From positions 85 through 64,084 of the forward strand of contig NZ_MPHJ01000004.1 of NCBI RefSeq assembly GCF_001957125.1: a stretch of 64,000 bases of DNA. The letters are read 5' to 3'. A program made the position numbers and the translations under genes. Numbering within the stretch: the first letter of the stretch is position 1; every line of letters begins with the position of its first letter. Source of the stretch: Shewanella sp. UCD-KL12 (GTDB lineage: Bacteria > Pseudomonadota > Gammaproteobacteria > Enterobacterales > Shewanellaceae). The notes below the pieces were generated by a model. It searched no databases. It had not been told where the DNA came from and worked only from the letters and a program-made list of their open reading frames with translations. Below, piece after piece: positions 9,385 through 17,841 of this stretch.

Positions 9385-9400
9385 TACCAAATTATGGGTA
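9385..9400. promoter_or_regulatory. NarP-like 7-2-7 site upstream of nap operon
   Basis: TACCAAATTATGGGTA fits the inverted heptamer arrangement TACYYMT-N2-AKRRGTA. The right heptamer matches fully and the left at five of seven positions. A TATGAT at 9425-9430 could be the -10 box. With a transcription start about 7 bp after it, this site would be centred near -44.5, the position used by NarP at the E. coli nap promoter. Confidence 0.5.
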
Positions 9401-9483
9401 TACAGTTTGTTATCAACTTGGGGTTATGATCACCAGCACGTAAAGAGCTTGGAAAAACAGAAAGTTAGTTTCCATGAAATTCT

Positions 9484-9505
9484 TGAGTCAATGTGTGTTG
9501 ACTCA
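9484..9505 (+). promoter_or_regulatory. Perfect hairpin in the napE leader
   Basis: TGAGTCAA (9484-9491) and TTGACTCA (9498-9505) form a perfect 8-bp stem with a TGTGTG loop. A second palindrome, AGGGTT-T-AACCCT, follows at 9514-9526, just before the napE ribosome site GGAG at 9532-9535. No U-run follows, so it is not a terminator. It could be an operator or an mRNA element that controls napE translation or stability. Confidence 0.4.
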
Positions 9506-9540
9506 CCTTGCGAAGGGTTTAACCCTAAGTTGGAGTAAAT

Positions 9541-9705
9541 ATGAGTTCCATTGCCGAAGAACAGAAAAATTTAGCTCGAGCAATCTTGATTTTTCTTGCC
9601 GTCTTTCAGGCATCCCTTGTCTCGATACTTTTAGTATTTAGACAGGGAGCAGCATCTCTAGTTGCCCAAGCAACATCACTTCAATTTTTTCCCTCAGACA
9701 GATAA
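9541..9705 (+). CDS. napE: Periplasmic nitrate reductase accessory protein NapE
   Basis: This 54-residue inner-membrane protein has a polar amino end (MSSIAEEQKNLARA) and one hydrophobic helix (ILIFLAVFQASLVSILLVF), which fits NapE. The start has a clear GGAG 5 bp upstream. NapE is a small integral protein of unknown precise role found at the head of many nap operons. It lies 11 bp before napD and forms napEDABC, the arrangement known in Shewanella as the nap-alpha type. Recognition rests on size, topology and position more than on residue-level conservation. Confidence 0.8.
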   Translation: MSSIAEEQKNLARAILIFLAVFQASLVSILLVFRQGAASLVAQATSLQFFPSDR

Positions 9706-9716
9706 GGAACGCCCAC

Positions 9717-10022
9717 ATGTCGTTACCAGAGGCGCATATCTCAAGCCTACTTGTACAAGTTAGCCCTGAGCACCTAAATACAACTAAAAAGCTTATCGAA
9801 GCGTTTGAAGAAGCCGAGATTTATGGCGTCAGTGAAGTCGGCAAAATTGTCGTCGTTCTTGAGACGCAAACTGAAGGTTTCATCACTGACGTCATTGGAA
9901 AAATAAATGATATGCCAGGTGTACTTGGCGCAACTATGGTTTATCACCAGATCGATATTGAACCCAATAATAAAAATCAATCCCCAAATAACAGCTATCG
10001 TGTTAGCGAGGAACAAGTATGA
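9717..10022 (+). CDS. napD: NapD chaperone for NapA maturation
   Basis: This small cytoplasmic protein of 101 residues has the ferredoxin-like fold of NapD. It shows [14 protein letters not shown] near the start and [13 protein letters not shown] near residue 75, the two signature segments. NapD binds the twin-arginine signal of NapA and holds back export until the molybdenum cofactor is inserted. The carboxyl tail beyond about residue 85 is polar and probably disordered. The TGA stop overlaps the ATG of napA by four bases, coupling production of chaperone and client. AAGGAAC before the ATG is the ribosome site. Confidence 0.92.
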   Translation: MSLPEAHISSLLVQVSPEHLNTTKKLIEAFEEAEIYGVSEVGKIVVVLETQTEGFITDVIGKINDMPGVLGATMVYHQIDIEPNNKNQSPNNSYRVSEEQV

Positions 10023-12508
10023 AAATGTCCAGACGTGAGTTTATCAAAGCAAATGCTGCAGCTTCAGCTGCAGCGCTTGCAGGTGTTACTCTTCCAGCCA
10101 CAGCGACAAACTTGATCGCATCAAGTGAAGAATCAAAGATACACTGGGATAAAGCCCCTTGTCGTTTCTGTGGTACAGGTTGTTCAGTGCTTGTAGGTAC
10201 TCAGGAAGGTAAAGTCGTTGCGACCCAGGGCGATCCAGAAGCGCCAGTGAACAAAGGTCTTAACTGTATTAAAGGTTACTTCCTGTCAAAAATCATGTAT
10301 GGGTCGGACCGATTAACTCAGCCACTTCTTCGTCAAACAAATGGTAAGTTTGATAAAAATGGTGATTTTGCCCCTGTAAGTTGGGATCAAGCCTTCGATA
10401 TTATGGCCGATAAGTGGAAAACGGCTTTAAAAGAGAAGGGACCAACCAGTGTTGGTATGTTTGGTTCAGGCCAGTGGACTGTCATGGAAGGTTACGCTGC
10501 ATCAAAAATGATGAAAGCAGGCTTTCGTTCAAACAACATAGACCCTAATGCACGTCACTGTATGGCTTCAGCTGTTGGTGGCTTTATGCGTAGCTTTGGT
10601 ATCGATGAGCCTATGGGCTGTTATGACGATTTCGAAGAAGCCGATGCCTTTGTATTGTGGGGCTCAAATATGGCTGAGATGCACCCAATTTTGTGGAGCC
10701 GCATCACAGACAGACGTTTAAGTCATCCCCATGTGAAAGTGAACGTTTTATCAACGTATTACCACCGTTCTTTTGAGCTTGCTGATAAAGGTTATATCTT
10801 CAAGCCGCAATCAGATCTTGCCATTGCTAACTTCATTGCTAATTACATCATTGAAAACGATGCTGTTAATTGGGATTTTGTTAATAAGCACACGCATTTC
10901 AAACAAGCGACCACTGATATTGGTTACGGTTTAAGAGATGAACATCCTCTACAACAGAAAGCGGCTAATCCTAACGTTGGCAAAGTGCAAGCTATCGACT
11001 TTGAGCAGTACAAAAAGTCTGTTGCACCATACACGCTAGAAAAAACAGCTGAGATGACAGGTCTAACAGAAGATAAGCTTCTTACACTTGCTAAGCAGTT
11101 TGCTGATCCAAAGATTAAGGTGATGTCACTTTGGACTATGGGTATGAATCAGCATACTCGTGGTGTATGGATGAACTCATTGGTTTATAACATCCATCTA
11201 CTTGTTGGAAAAATCTCGCAGCCAGGTAATGGACCTTTCTCATTGACAGGCCAGCCTTCAGCGTGTGGTACAGCACGTGAAGTGGGTACCTTCTCACACC
11301 GTTTACCAGCAGATATGGTTGTTGCCAATCCTAAGCACCGTAAGCTATCTGAAAAATTGTGGAAAATCCCAGAGGGTACGATTCCAGCAAAACCTGGATT
11401 CCATGCAGTCTTGCAAGATCGTAAGCTAAATGATGGCGTATTAAATGCTTACTGGACCATGTGTAACAACAACATGCAAGCCGGTCCAAACATCAATGAA
11501 GAGCGTTTACCAGGTTACCGTAACCCTGCAAACTTTATCGTTTGTTCTGATCCATACCCAACAGCAACAGCGCAAGCAGCTGACTTGATTCTTCCTACTG
11601 CAATGTGGGTTGAGAAAGAGGGGGCTTATGGTAATGCTGAGCGTCGTACACAGGTATGGTACCAGCAAGTTGCAGCACCAGGTGAAGCTAAGTCTGATCT
11701 GTGGCAGATAATGGAATTTGCTAAACGCTTTAAAATTGAGGAAGTGTGGAGTGAAGAGCTGATTGCCAAGATGCCTGAAGTACGTGGTAAAAACATGTGT
11801 GAAGTGCTATTTGAAAATGGCCAAGTCAACAAGTTCCCACTATCTGAAGCACAAGCATTGAACGATGATGCGAAAGATCAAGGTTACTATGTTCAAAAAG
11901 GACTCTTTGAGGAGTACGCAAGCTTTGGTCGTGACCACGGGCACGATTTAGCGCCTTATGATCGTTACCATCAAGAGCGTGGCTTACGCTGGCCTGTCGT
12001 TAATGGTAAAGAGACTAAATGGCGCTTTAAAGAGGGATCTGATCCTTATGTAGGTAAAGGTAAAGGCTTTGAATTCTATGGTAAGCCAGATGGTAGAGCT
12101 TGGATTATCTCTGCACCGTATGAAGCGCCACCAGAATCACCTGATGAAGAGTACAACCTTTGGTTATGTACTGGCCGTGTTTTAGAGCATTGGCACACAG
12201 GCACCATGACGCGCCGCGTTCCTGAGCTTTACAAGGCTGTTCCTGATGCCGTTTGTTACATGCATCCAGATGATGCTAAATCACATGGTGTGCGCCGTGG
12301 CGATGAAGTATTAATGAGCAATAAGCGTGGTGATGTTCGTGTTCGTGTTGAGACAAGAGGTCGTAACCGTCCACCGAAAGGCTTAGTGTTTGTTCCATTT
12401 TTCGATGCTCGTATTTTAGTTAACAAGCTGATTTTAGATGCAACTGACCCTCTGTCAAAACAGACAGACTTTAAAAAGTGTCCAATAAAAATTACTAAAG
12501 TGGGATAA
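10019..12508 (+). CDS. napA: Periplasmic nitrate reductase, catalytic subunit
   Basis: The 829-residue enzyme reduces nitrate to nitrite in the periplasm. It starts with a twin-arginine signal (SRREFIK at residues 4-10, then an alanine-rich core). The [4Fe-4S] cluster ligands are in CRFCGTGC (48-55) with a fourth cysteine in GLNCIKGY. The molybdenum ligand is the cysteine in [11 protein letters not shown]. The bis-MGD binding domains continue to a C-terminal cap ending in CPIKITKVG. Length and motifs are those of standard NapA. It is the third gene of napEDABC, overlaps napD by 4 bp and is followed by napB after 12 bp. Confidence 0.97.
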   Translation: MKMSRREFIKANAAASAAALAGVTLPATATNLIASSEESKIHWDKAPCRFCGTGCSVLVGTQEGKVVATQGDPEAPVNKGLNCIKGYFLSKIMYGSDRLTQPLLRQTNGKFDKNGDFAPVSWDQAFDIMADKWKTALKEKGPTSVGMFGSGQWTVMEGYAASKMMKAGFRSNNIDPNARHCMASAVGGFMRSFGIDEPMGCYDDFEEADAFVLWGSNMAEMHPILWSRITDRRLSHPHVKVNVLSTYYHRSFELADKGYIFKPQSDLAIANFIANYIIENDAVNWDFVNKHTHFKQATTDIGYGLRDEHPLQQKAANPNVGKVQAIDFEQYKKSVAPYTLEKTAEMTGLTEDKLLTLAKQFADPKIKVMSLWTMGMNQHTRGVWMNSLVYNIHLLVGKISQPGNGPFSLTGQPSACGTAREVGTFSHRLPADMVVANPKHRKLSEKLWKIPEGTIPAKPGFHAVLQDRKLNDGVLNAYWTMCNNNMQAGPNINEERLPGYRNPANFIVCSDPYPTATAQAADLILPTAMWVEKEGAYGNAERRTQVWYQQVAAPGEAKSDLWQIMEFAKRFKIEEVWSEELIAKMPEVRGKNMCEVLFENGQVNKFPLSEAQALNDDAKDQGYYVQKGLFEEYASFGRDHGHDLAPYDRYHQERGLRWPVVNGKETKWRFKEGSDPYVGKGKGFEFYGKPDGRAWIISAPYEAPPESPDEEYNLWLCTGRVLEHWHTGTMTRRVPELYKAVPDAVCYMHPDDAKSHGVRRGDEVLMSNKRGDVRVRVETRGRNRPPKGLVFVPFFDARILVNKLILDATDPLSKQTDFKKCPIKITKVG

Positions 12509-12520
12509 GGCGGGTTTAAC

Positions 12521-12973
12521 ATGAAAAAGTTACTTTTATTAACAATCAGTTTGAGCTTAGGCCTAGTCAGTGTATTTGCCGTTAGCCAAGATCGCGGTAT
12601 CGGTGGTGTTGAGTCGCTGCGAGGTAGTGCGGAGTTAGAAACAACAAGAGTGGCAGATCCTATGAAGAAGGTGCCAAGAGATCAGGTAGATATTGAAAGT
12701 AGTTATGTCTTTCAGCCTCCATTGATCCCACACCATATTAGGAGCTATGAAGTATCACTAAACGCGAACAAGTGTTTATCATGTCATGGTTGGAAAAATG
12801 CTAAAGAGATGGGTGCCACTAAAATCAGTGTGACTCACTTTACGAATCGTAATGATGAAGTATTAGCCGATGTTTCTCCAAGACGATACTTTTGCCTTCA
12901 GTGTCATGTCACTCAAGCAGATGCCAAACCGTTGGTGGGTAACTCCTTCGAACGCGTTAAATCACTGCAATAA
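12521..12973 (+). CDS. napB: NapB, diheme cytochrome c subunit of nitrate reductase
   Basis: The precursor is 150 residues with a Sec signal peptide (MKKLLLLTISLSLGLVSVFA). Two heme-c motifs are visible, CLSCH near residue 86 and CLQCH near residue 127, as expected for NapB. It passes electrons from NapC to NapA in the periplasm. The segment FQPPLIPHHIRSYEVSLNAN before the first heme is typical and contains histidines that could be distal ligands. It lies 12 bp after napA and 21 bp before napC. Confidence 0.95.
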   Translation: MKKLLLLTISLSLGLVSVFAVSQDRGIGGVESLRGSAELETTRVADPMKKVPRDQVDIESSYVFQPPLIPHHIRSYEVSLNANKCLSCHGWKNAKEMGATKISVTHFTNRNDEVLADVSPRRYFCLQCHVTQADAKPLVGNSFERVKSLQ

Positions 12974-12994
12974 TAACAATAGGCAGGTAGTAAT

Positions 12995-13585
12995 ATGAAA
13001 TTCATTATTAACGCCTTAAAAGGCTTCTGGACAATATTAAGGCGGCCGAGTAAAGCTGCTGTAGGTATTGTTCTGTTCATGGGCTTTGCCGGTGGTCTGA
13101 TGTTCTGGGGTGCATTTAACACCGGAATGGAAGCAACTAACACTGAAGAGTTTTGTTCTGGTTGTCACGCACCAATTGTGGCTGAAATTCAAGAAACAAT
13201 ACATTATGCTAACCGCTCAGGTGTACGTGCTATCTGTTCAGATTGTCACGTACCTCATGCTTGGACGGATAAGATAGTACGTAAAGTTCAGGCTTCTAAA
13301 GAGCTGTTTGCATACTTTGTTACTCAGACTATTAACACTCCTGAGAAGTTTAAAGAGCGCCGTGCTCATTTAGCTGAAAGGGAGTGGGCAAGAATGAAAA
13401 GTAATGACTCTTTGGAGTGTCGTAACTGTCATAACTTTGAGTTTATGGACTTTTCTGAGCAAAGCCCACGAAGTGTTAGACAGCACTCAACTGCGCTTGC
13501 GAGTGGTGAAAAGACCTGTGTTGACTGTCATAAAGGTATTGCTCACAAGTTGCCTGATATGAACAAAGTTGAAGGTTGGCATTAA
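12995..13585 (+). CDS. napC: NapC/NirT-type tetraheme quinol dehydrogenase
   Basis: The protein is 196 residues. A single amino-terminal membrane anchor lies around residues 20-42. Four heme-c motifs follow: CSGCH, CSDCH, CRNCH and CVDCH. NapC oxidises membrane quinol and feeds NapB and NapA. Since napG and napH are absent, electron entry depends on NapC here, or on the related CymA encoded elsewhere. The length is typical. AGGCAGG before the ATG serves as ribosome site, and a tiny gene follows after 9 bp. Confidence 0.95.
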   Translation: MKFIINALKGFWTILRRPSKAAVGIVLFMGFAGGLMFWGAFNTGMEATNTEEFCSGCHAPIVAEIQETIHYANRSGVRAICSDCHVPHAWTDKIVRKVQASKELFAYFVTQTINTPEKFKERRAHLAEREWARMKSNDSLECRNCHNFEFMDFSEQSPRSVRQHSTALASGEKTCVDCHKGIAHKLPDMNKVEGWH

Positions 13586-13594
13586 GGAGCTGTT

Positions 13595-13723
13595 ATGAGT
13601 ACATTAGAGAGTGTTATATGGCATGTCCTTGGTTATAGCGCCATGCCAGTTATTGTATTAGTTGGGTTTACAGCTGTTGCTGCAGCCTCTGTTTGGATAC
13701 TTTCCAAAACATCTGATAAGTAA
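13595..13723 (+). CDS. 42-residue membrane protein at the end of the nap operon
   Basis: The small ORF encodes MSTLESVIWHVLGYSAMPVI followed by a hydrophobic stretch and the tail WILSKTSDK. One membrane helix is predicted by eye (about residues 16-36). It has AAGGAG seven bases before the ATG and lies 9 bp after napC, ahead of the operon terminator, so it should be co-expressed. It resembles a family of short proteins I recall as TIGR02808, but the match is from memory. The function is unknown. A role in the NapC-quinol step is only a guess from position. Confidence 0.7.
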   Translation: MSTLESVIWHVLGYSAMPVIVLVGFTAVAAASVWILSKTSDK

Positions 13724-13728
13724 GCTTG

Positions 13729-13780
13729 CTATGTCTTCGTACTATGTCTCTGGGCTATGTCTCTGGGCTATGTCTCTGAG
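13729..13780. repeat. 13-bp tandem repeat, four units
   Basis: Four consecutive units of CTATGTCTCTGGG run through 13729-13780. Units 2 and 3 are identical, unit 4 differs at one base, and unit 1 ends in a divergent TTCGTA. The array begins five bases after the small nap gene's stop and precedes the terminator. It looks like a slippage expansion. Confidence 0.85.
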
Positions 13781-13831
13781 CTTAGTCACTTAGACTAAAA
13801 GCACGTAAACATAAAAGATGTATACAAAACT

Positions 13832-13863
13832 AAAAGCCTGACTTTCACAAGTCAGGCTTTTTT
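13832..13863 (+). terminator. Rho-independent terminator of the nap operon
   Basis: AAAAGCCTGACTT and AAGTCAGGCTTTT form a perfect 13-bp stem with a TCAC loop and a T-run. It lies between the convergent nap operon and the LysR gene and could serve both. Confidence 0.9.
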
Positions 13864-13935
13864 ATTATCTACGACAAGCTGTGGAATGCCCAGTTCGTAA
13901 CAGCCATGTATACCTATAAGGTCTTTTGTGCAGAT

Positions 13936-14871
13936 TCAAGTCTCTGGATAGGCATTTTGAACCGATGAGATCATCATCTCTCTTAGCCAGCGGTGGCTGG
14001 GGTCTAAATCAAAATGTTTATGCCAAAGCAAAGCATAAGTACCCGGGATCAGCTTTGTGGGTACGGGGAGAGTGATTAACTGATAGTGTCCTAACATCTC
14101 TTGTGCATATTTTGCCGGTGAGCAAAGAATAAGATCGCTCTTTTCACAGAGCTGCATAGCGCTATGAAAATCTGTCAGGTTGACCGCTATATCACGCTTG
14201 AGGTGCTGCATTTGTAAAACATCATCTAATAACCAATGGGTTATGCCTCCAAAGGTGACTTGTAGGTGACGGTATTTAAGAAATGTGTCTAGATTCCACT
14301 CCTCTTCGAGTAAAGGATGATTTTTCCTAACTAGGCAAACAGAGTGATCACGAGTGAGCTCAACATAGTTAAGCTCTTGGGGTAAATTTTTGATATGTAA
14401 TAATGAGCGCTCATCCCACTCCCGACAAGCAATACCCATGTCAGTTTCGCATCGTAATAACTTATCCATGCTCTCACTGTGCCAAGTTTGACTGTCGACT
14501 GTGATATTTGGGGCCTGCTTGAGTAGCTCTGGCATAAAGTAGGGGTAGGTGAGTGAATATGCTGTTTCTACTAGTTCAATTCGAAATTTTCGCTGACTCA
14601 TAGAGGGGTCGAATTCGCTGGGTCGAGTAAGTTGTTCAACTTGATTAAGCACCAGCCTTAATTGTGGGGCTAATTGCTTGGCTTTAGGCGTGGGTCTGAG
14701 CCCGTATGCAGTTCGTTCAAACAGTTTATCATCAAAGGTCTCACGTAACTTAGACAACTGTTTACTTACCGCTGATTGACTTAGGTGTAACCGTGCCGCT
14801 GCCGATGTTACGCTCTTTTCTTCGAGTAAAACTTCAAGCACTGAAAGTAAATTGTAATCAAAATTCTTCAA
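13936..14871 (-). CDS. LysR-family transcriptional regulator
   Basis: The product is about 311 residues. An amino-terminal helix-turn-helix is clear (SVTSAAARLHLSQSAVSKQL), followed by the LysR substrate-binding domain. The frame opens at 14892, but the TTG at 14871 (KNFDYNLLSVLEVLL) has a GGTGG ribosome site and gives the usual LysR beginning, so it is preferred. The C-terminal domain resembles the NodD/SyrM-like subgroup in general style, but I would not name a ligand. The gene is divergent from the two binding-protein genes that start at 15127. LysR proteins usually control the divergent neighbour, so those genes are the likely target. Confidence 0.88.
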   Translation of the reverse strand: MKNFDYNLLSVLEVLLEEKSVTSAAARLHLSQSAVSKQLSKLRETFDDKLFERTAYGLRPTPKAKQLAPQLRLVLNQVEQLTRPSEFDPSMSQRKFRIELVETAYSLTYPYFMPELLKQAPNITVDSQTWHSESMDKLLRCETDMGIACREWDERSLLHIKNLPQELNYVELTRDHSVCLVRKNHPLLEEEWNLDTFLKYRHLQVTFGGITHWLLDDVLQMQHLKRDIAVNLTDFHSAMQLCEKSDLILCSPAKYAQEMLGHYQLITLPVPTKLIPGTYALLWHKHFDLDPSHRWLREMMISSVQNAYPET

Positions 14872-15126
14872 TTTTATTCCACCGAGTAACATCTATGACT
14901 ATGTTGATTTGTTTATAAGTAGGTTTAAGTATTGCCTTGAGTTTACTGTAAAACCTAACGTTATAGCTAAGATAAGTATCGTTTTTCGATTTTATCTTGT
15001 TAAGGCAGAATCTATTATTGATTTTGAATTTTAAGAAGGTAATAGAAAAGGTGTTAACTTTGTTGGCGCAACCTTAAGTGGTCAACCATAGTTATAAAGA
15101 CTTTGATTTTTAGGCAGGAGAATAGG

Positions 15127-16848
15127 GTGTTGCGTCCAAGTAAGCATATTTTTCTAATATTTTTTATCGCACTTCTGCATCTTGTATGTTTTGACACCAG
15201 CGCTTTAACCCCGTCACAATCCAATGCGATTGAGCATTGGGTCAACAATGAATTTCAACCCTCAACGTTAACCACTAAAGAGCAGCTTCAAGAGATGAAG
15301 TGGTTCAGCGAGGTCAGTAAACCTTATTCGGGCATGGAGATCCGCGTCGTATCTGAACGCATAACGACTCACTGGTATGAAGCATCTGTTTTAGCTAAAG
15401 CTTTTTATGAAATCACAGGGATCCGAGTTGTTCATGAGCTGACTGGCGAAGATGATGTGATCAAAAAACTCTCAGCGCAGATCATGACCCGACAAAACCT
15501 CTATGATGCGTATATCAATGATAGTGATCTTATTGGTACACACTTTCGCTCTGATATGATCCTGCCACTCTCTGATTTTATGGTGCTAGATGGGGCTGAA
15601 GTTACATTACCAACGCTGGATCTCAATGATTTCATCGGGCTTAAATTTACCACAGGGCCTGACGGGAAGCTCTATCAGTTGCCGGATCAACAGTTTGCTA
15701 ACTTGTACTGGTATCGCCATGACTGGTTTAACCGTGCAGACTTTAAAAAACGGTTTAAAGCAAATTACGGGTATGAATTAGGTGTGCCTCAAAACTGGCA
15801 AGCCTATGAAGATATCGCAGAGTTCTTCAGTGAGGATGTCAAAGAGATAGATGGTGAACGAATATACGGCCACATGGATTACGCTAAAACTGACCCATCA
15901 TTGGGTTGGCGAATGTCAGATGCATGGCTCTCTATGGCAGGTGTTGGTGATATCGGCTTACCAAACGGGCTACCAGTCGATGAATGGGGAATTAGAGTTG
16001 AGAATTGCCGTCCCGTTGGTGCCAGTGTAGAGCGAGGCGGGGCACTTAATAGTCCTGCTGCTGTTTATGCCATTGATAAATTTATCTATTGGCTTAACAG
16101 GTTTGCCCCTGAAGATTCCATTCACCTTAACTTTACCCAAGCGGGCGAGTGGCCTGGTAAAGGACTCATTGCCCAACAAATTTTTTGGTATACCGCTTTT
16201 GTTGCCGATCTGACCCGTGCTGATCTGCCCGTTGTAAATGATGATGGTACTCCTAAGTGGCGTGTGGCCCCGTCTCCAGTTGGAAAGTATTGGAAAACAG
16301 GCATGAAATCAGGTTATCAAGATGCTGGTTCATGGACGCTACTTAAATCTACCCCTTTGAAAAGGCAACAGGCGGCTTGGCTCTATGCGCAGTTTGTTGT
16401 CTCTAAAACCGTATCATTAAAAAAGACGTTAGTCGGGCTGACACCCATACGGCAATCAGATATTGACTCAGATGTGATGAGTGAGCGCGCACCTTATCTT
16501 GGTGGTTTAGTTGAGTTCTATCGCAGCAGAGGGCGAGATGTGTGGACGCCGACAGGGACTAATGTTCCTGACTACCCGGGTTTAGCGAATTACTGGTGGC
16601 AATATATATCAAAAATCGTTGAGGGTAAGGTGACCACACAAGATGGTATGGACCACTTCGCAACTGCGGTAGACCAACATCTAGAGGAGATGAGTCAACA
16701 AAGCACACTAAAATGTGCACCTAAGCTGAATGCGCTGTCACCAGCAAATGATTGGTTAATGAAACCTGGCTCACCTAAGAGGCGTCTAAAGTCTGCTCCT
16801 GTGGGGAAAACTTTACCCTATGAAGAGGCGATAAATGTTTGGAAATAA
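15127..16848 (+). CDS. Extracellular solute-binding protein, GlpV-like (family 1)
   Basis: The periplasmic binding protein has 573 residues with a signal peptide ending near FDTSALT. The GTG at 15127 is chosen because AGGAG at 15116-15120 precedes it. The frame itself opens at a TTG at 15103. It matches the long subfamily of glycerol-type ABC binding proteins in size and landmarks: WYEASVLAKAFYEITGIRV, GPDGKLYQLPDQQFANLYWY, and the end PGSPKRRLK with PYEEAINVWK. Such proteins normally sit beside permease and ATPase genes. None is present here, and the next gene is another binding protein overlapping by 14 bp. It may serve a distant transporter or act as a sensor partner. Confidence 0.82.
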   Translation: MLRPSKHIFLIFFIALLHLVCFDTSALTPSQSNAIEHWVNNEFQPSTLTTKEQLQEMKWFSEVSKPYSGMEIRVVSERITTHWYEASVLAKAFYEITGIRVVHELTGEDDVIKKLSAQIMTRQNLYDAYINDSDLIGTHFRSDMILPLSDFMVLDGAEVTLPTLDLNDFIGLKFTTGPDGKLYQLPDQQFANLYWYRHDWFNRADFKKRFKANYGYELGVPQNWQAYEDIAEFFSEDVKEIDGERIYGHMDYAKTDPSLGWRMSDAWLSMAGVGDIGLPNGLPVDEWGIRVENCRPVGASVERGGALNSPAAVYAIDKFIYWLNRFAPEDSIHLNFTQAGEWPGKGLIAQQIFWYTAFVADLTRADLPVVNDDGTPKWRVAPSPVGKYWKTGMKSGYQDAGSWTLLKSTPLKRQQAAWLYAQFVVSKTVSLKKTLVGLTPIRQSDIDSDVMSERAPYLGGLVEFYRSRGRDVWTPTGTNVPDYPGLANYWWQYISKIVEGKVTTQDGMDHFATAVDQHLEEMSQQSTLKCAPKLNALSPANDWLMKPGSPKRRLKSAPVGKTLPYEEAINVWK

Positions 16849-17557
16849 GTTAGTTACTCTGGTTATCTTGTGCTTGTTTTCTGTCTCTTTGAGGGCTGAG
16901 ACTTTGCAAATATTAACCTACGAAGAGTCTCCTTTTGCGCTGCGTGTAGGTAAAACCCACAAAGGCCTGCTAGTCGATATGCTCAAAGAGCTATTCTCAC
17001 GTACTGAATTGCAATATGAGCTTAGTTTTATTCCTCTTAAAAGGGCAATCATTACCACGGAAAGAATGCCGGGTCACTGCGTATTACCTGTTGCAAGAAG
17101 CCAAGAGCGGGAAGCAAGCTTTCATTGGATAAGCCCTGTACTCGTGTCTAGATATGGATTGTATAGTAGCGATAGCGAGCGGATACCTTTGACAACACTC
17201 AGCGATGCAAAGCCATATAAAATTGGTAGCTTTCTCGGTAGTGGTATAGGTGAATACCTAAAGGAGTTAGGCTTTAATGTTGAGCTTGCCTCTGTGAGTG
17301 CGCAAAATTTAAGAAAACTTAAGCGTTCAAGAATTGAGTTGTGGGCTGCTGAACTGATCAGTGCGCAGGAGCAGATGCATCAACAAGCAATCAACTTTGG
17401 CGCGCCTGAACTGGTTTTTTATACCTCTTTAAGAGCGATGGCTTGCAATATTGAGATGCCAAACGAGCAGATCAAAATATTAGAGCAAGCCCTGAATAGC
17501 ATGTATCGAGACGGTTATATGAGCGCCCTCTACCTTGAATACGGTGTAGAGATCTAA
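16835..17557 (+). CDS. Periplasmic family-3 solute-binding protein without transporter
   Basis: The precursor is 240 residues with a signal peptide (MFGNKLVTLVILCLFSVSLR, cleavage after RA). It has the pattern of the amino-acid type SBP_bac_3 fold: an opening strand LQILTYEESPFALRVG, a GLLVDMLKELF helix, LPVARSQEREASFHWISPV, and a central PYKIGSFLGSGIGEYL. It overlaps the upstream binding-protein gene by 14 bp, so the two are translated from one message. Many stand-alone proteins of this type in Shewanella and Vibrio have no transporter. The stop codon's last base is the first base of the MITE-like element. Confidence 0.8.
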   Translation: MFGNKLVTLVILCLFSVSLRAETLQILTYEESPFALRVGKTHKGLLVDMLKELFSRTELQYELSFIPLKRAIITTERMPGHCVLPVARSQEREASFHWISPVLVSRYGLYSSDSERIPLTTLSDAKPYKIGSFLGSGIGEYLKELGFNVELASVSAQNLRKLKRSRIELWAAELISAQEQMHQQAINFGAPELVFYTSLRAMACNIEMPNEQIKILEQALNSMYRDGYMSALYLEYGVEI

Positions 17558-17821
17558 TACCAATCGGTATAAAGATGTGGCCATTCAGCGAGAGTTTAGC
17601 GCTTGTGAGACAAGGCAACGAGTGAGAGACATAGTTATTCTACGTTTAAGCTCGTTAACGCAGCATCAGAAGTGCTAAAACTCGCCTTCTAGGAGTTTTT
17701 TTGGCAGCCTACTTCTGTGTTGAATAAGCTCGAAAGGGATCACCATTCCCTCACTTATTCGCCTTGAATTAAGCCGCCAAAAATAACTCTGAACTGACCA
17801 CTTTCTTATACCGATTGGTAT
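17557..17821. mobile_element. MITE-like element with perfect 16-bp terminal inverted repeats
   Basis: ATACCAATCGGTATAA at 17557-17572 and its exact reverse complement at 17806-17821 bound 265 bp with no ORF. Inside the right half are nested inverted repeats: GAGTT-T-rich-GGC (17693-17704) against GCC-A-rich-AACTC (17773-17789), and GAATAAG (17722-17728) against CTTATTC (17754-17760) with AGGGA/TCCC between. The ends are themselves near-palindromes. It lies between convergent genes, overlapping the stop codon of the left one. Length, ends and lack of coding point to a non-autonomous miniature element. Copy number cannot be seen from one window. Confidence 0.7.
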
Positions 17822-17841
17822 AATAAAGCCGCAGCTAAAAA

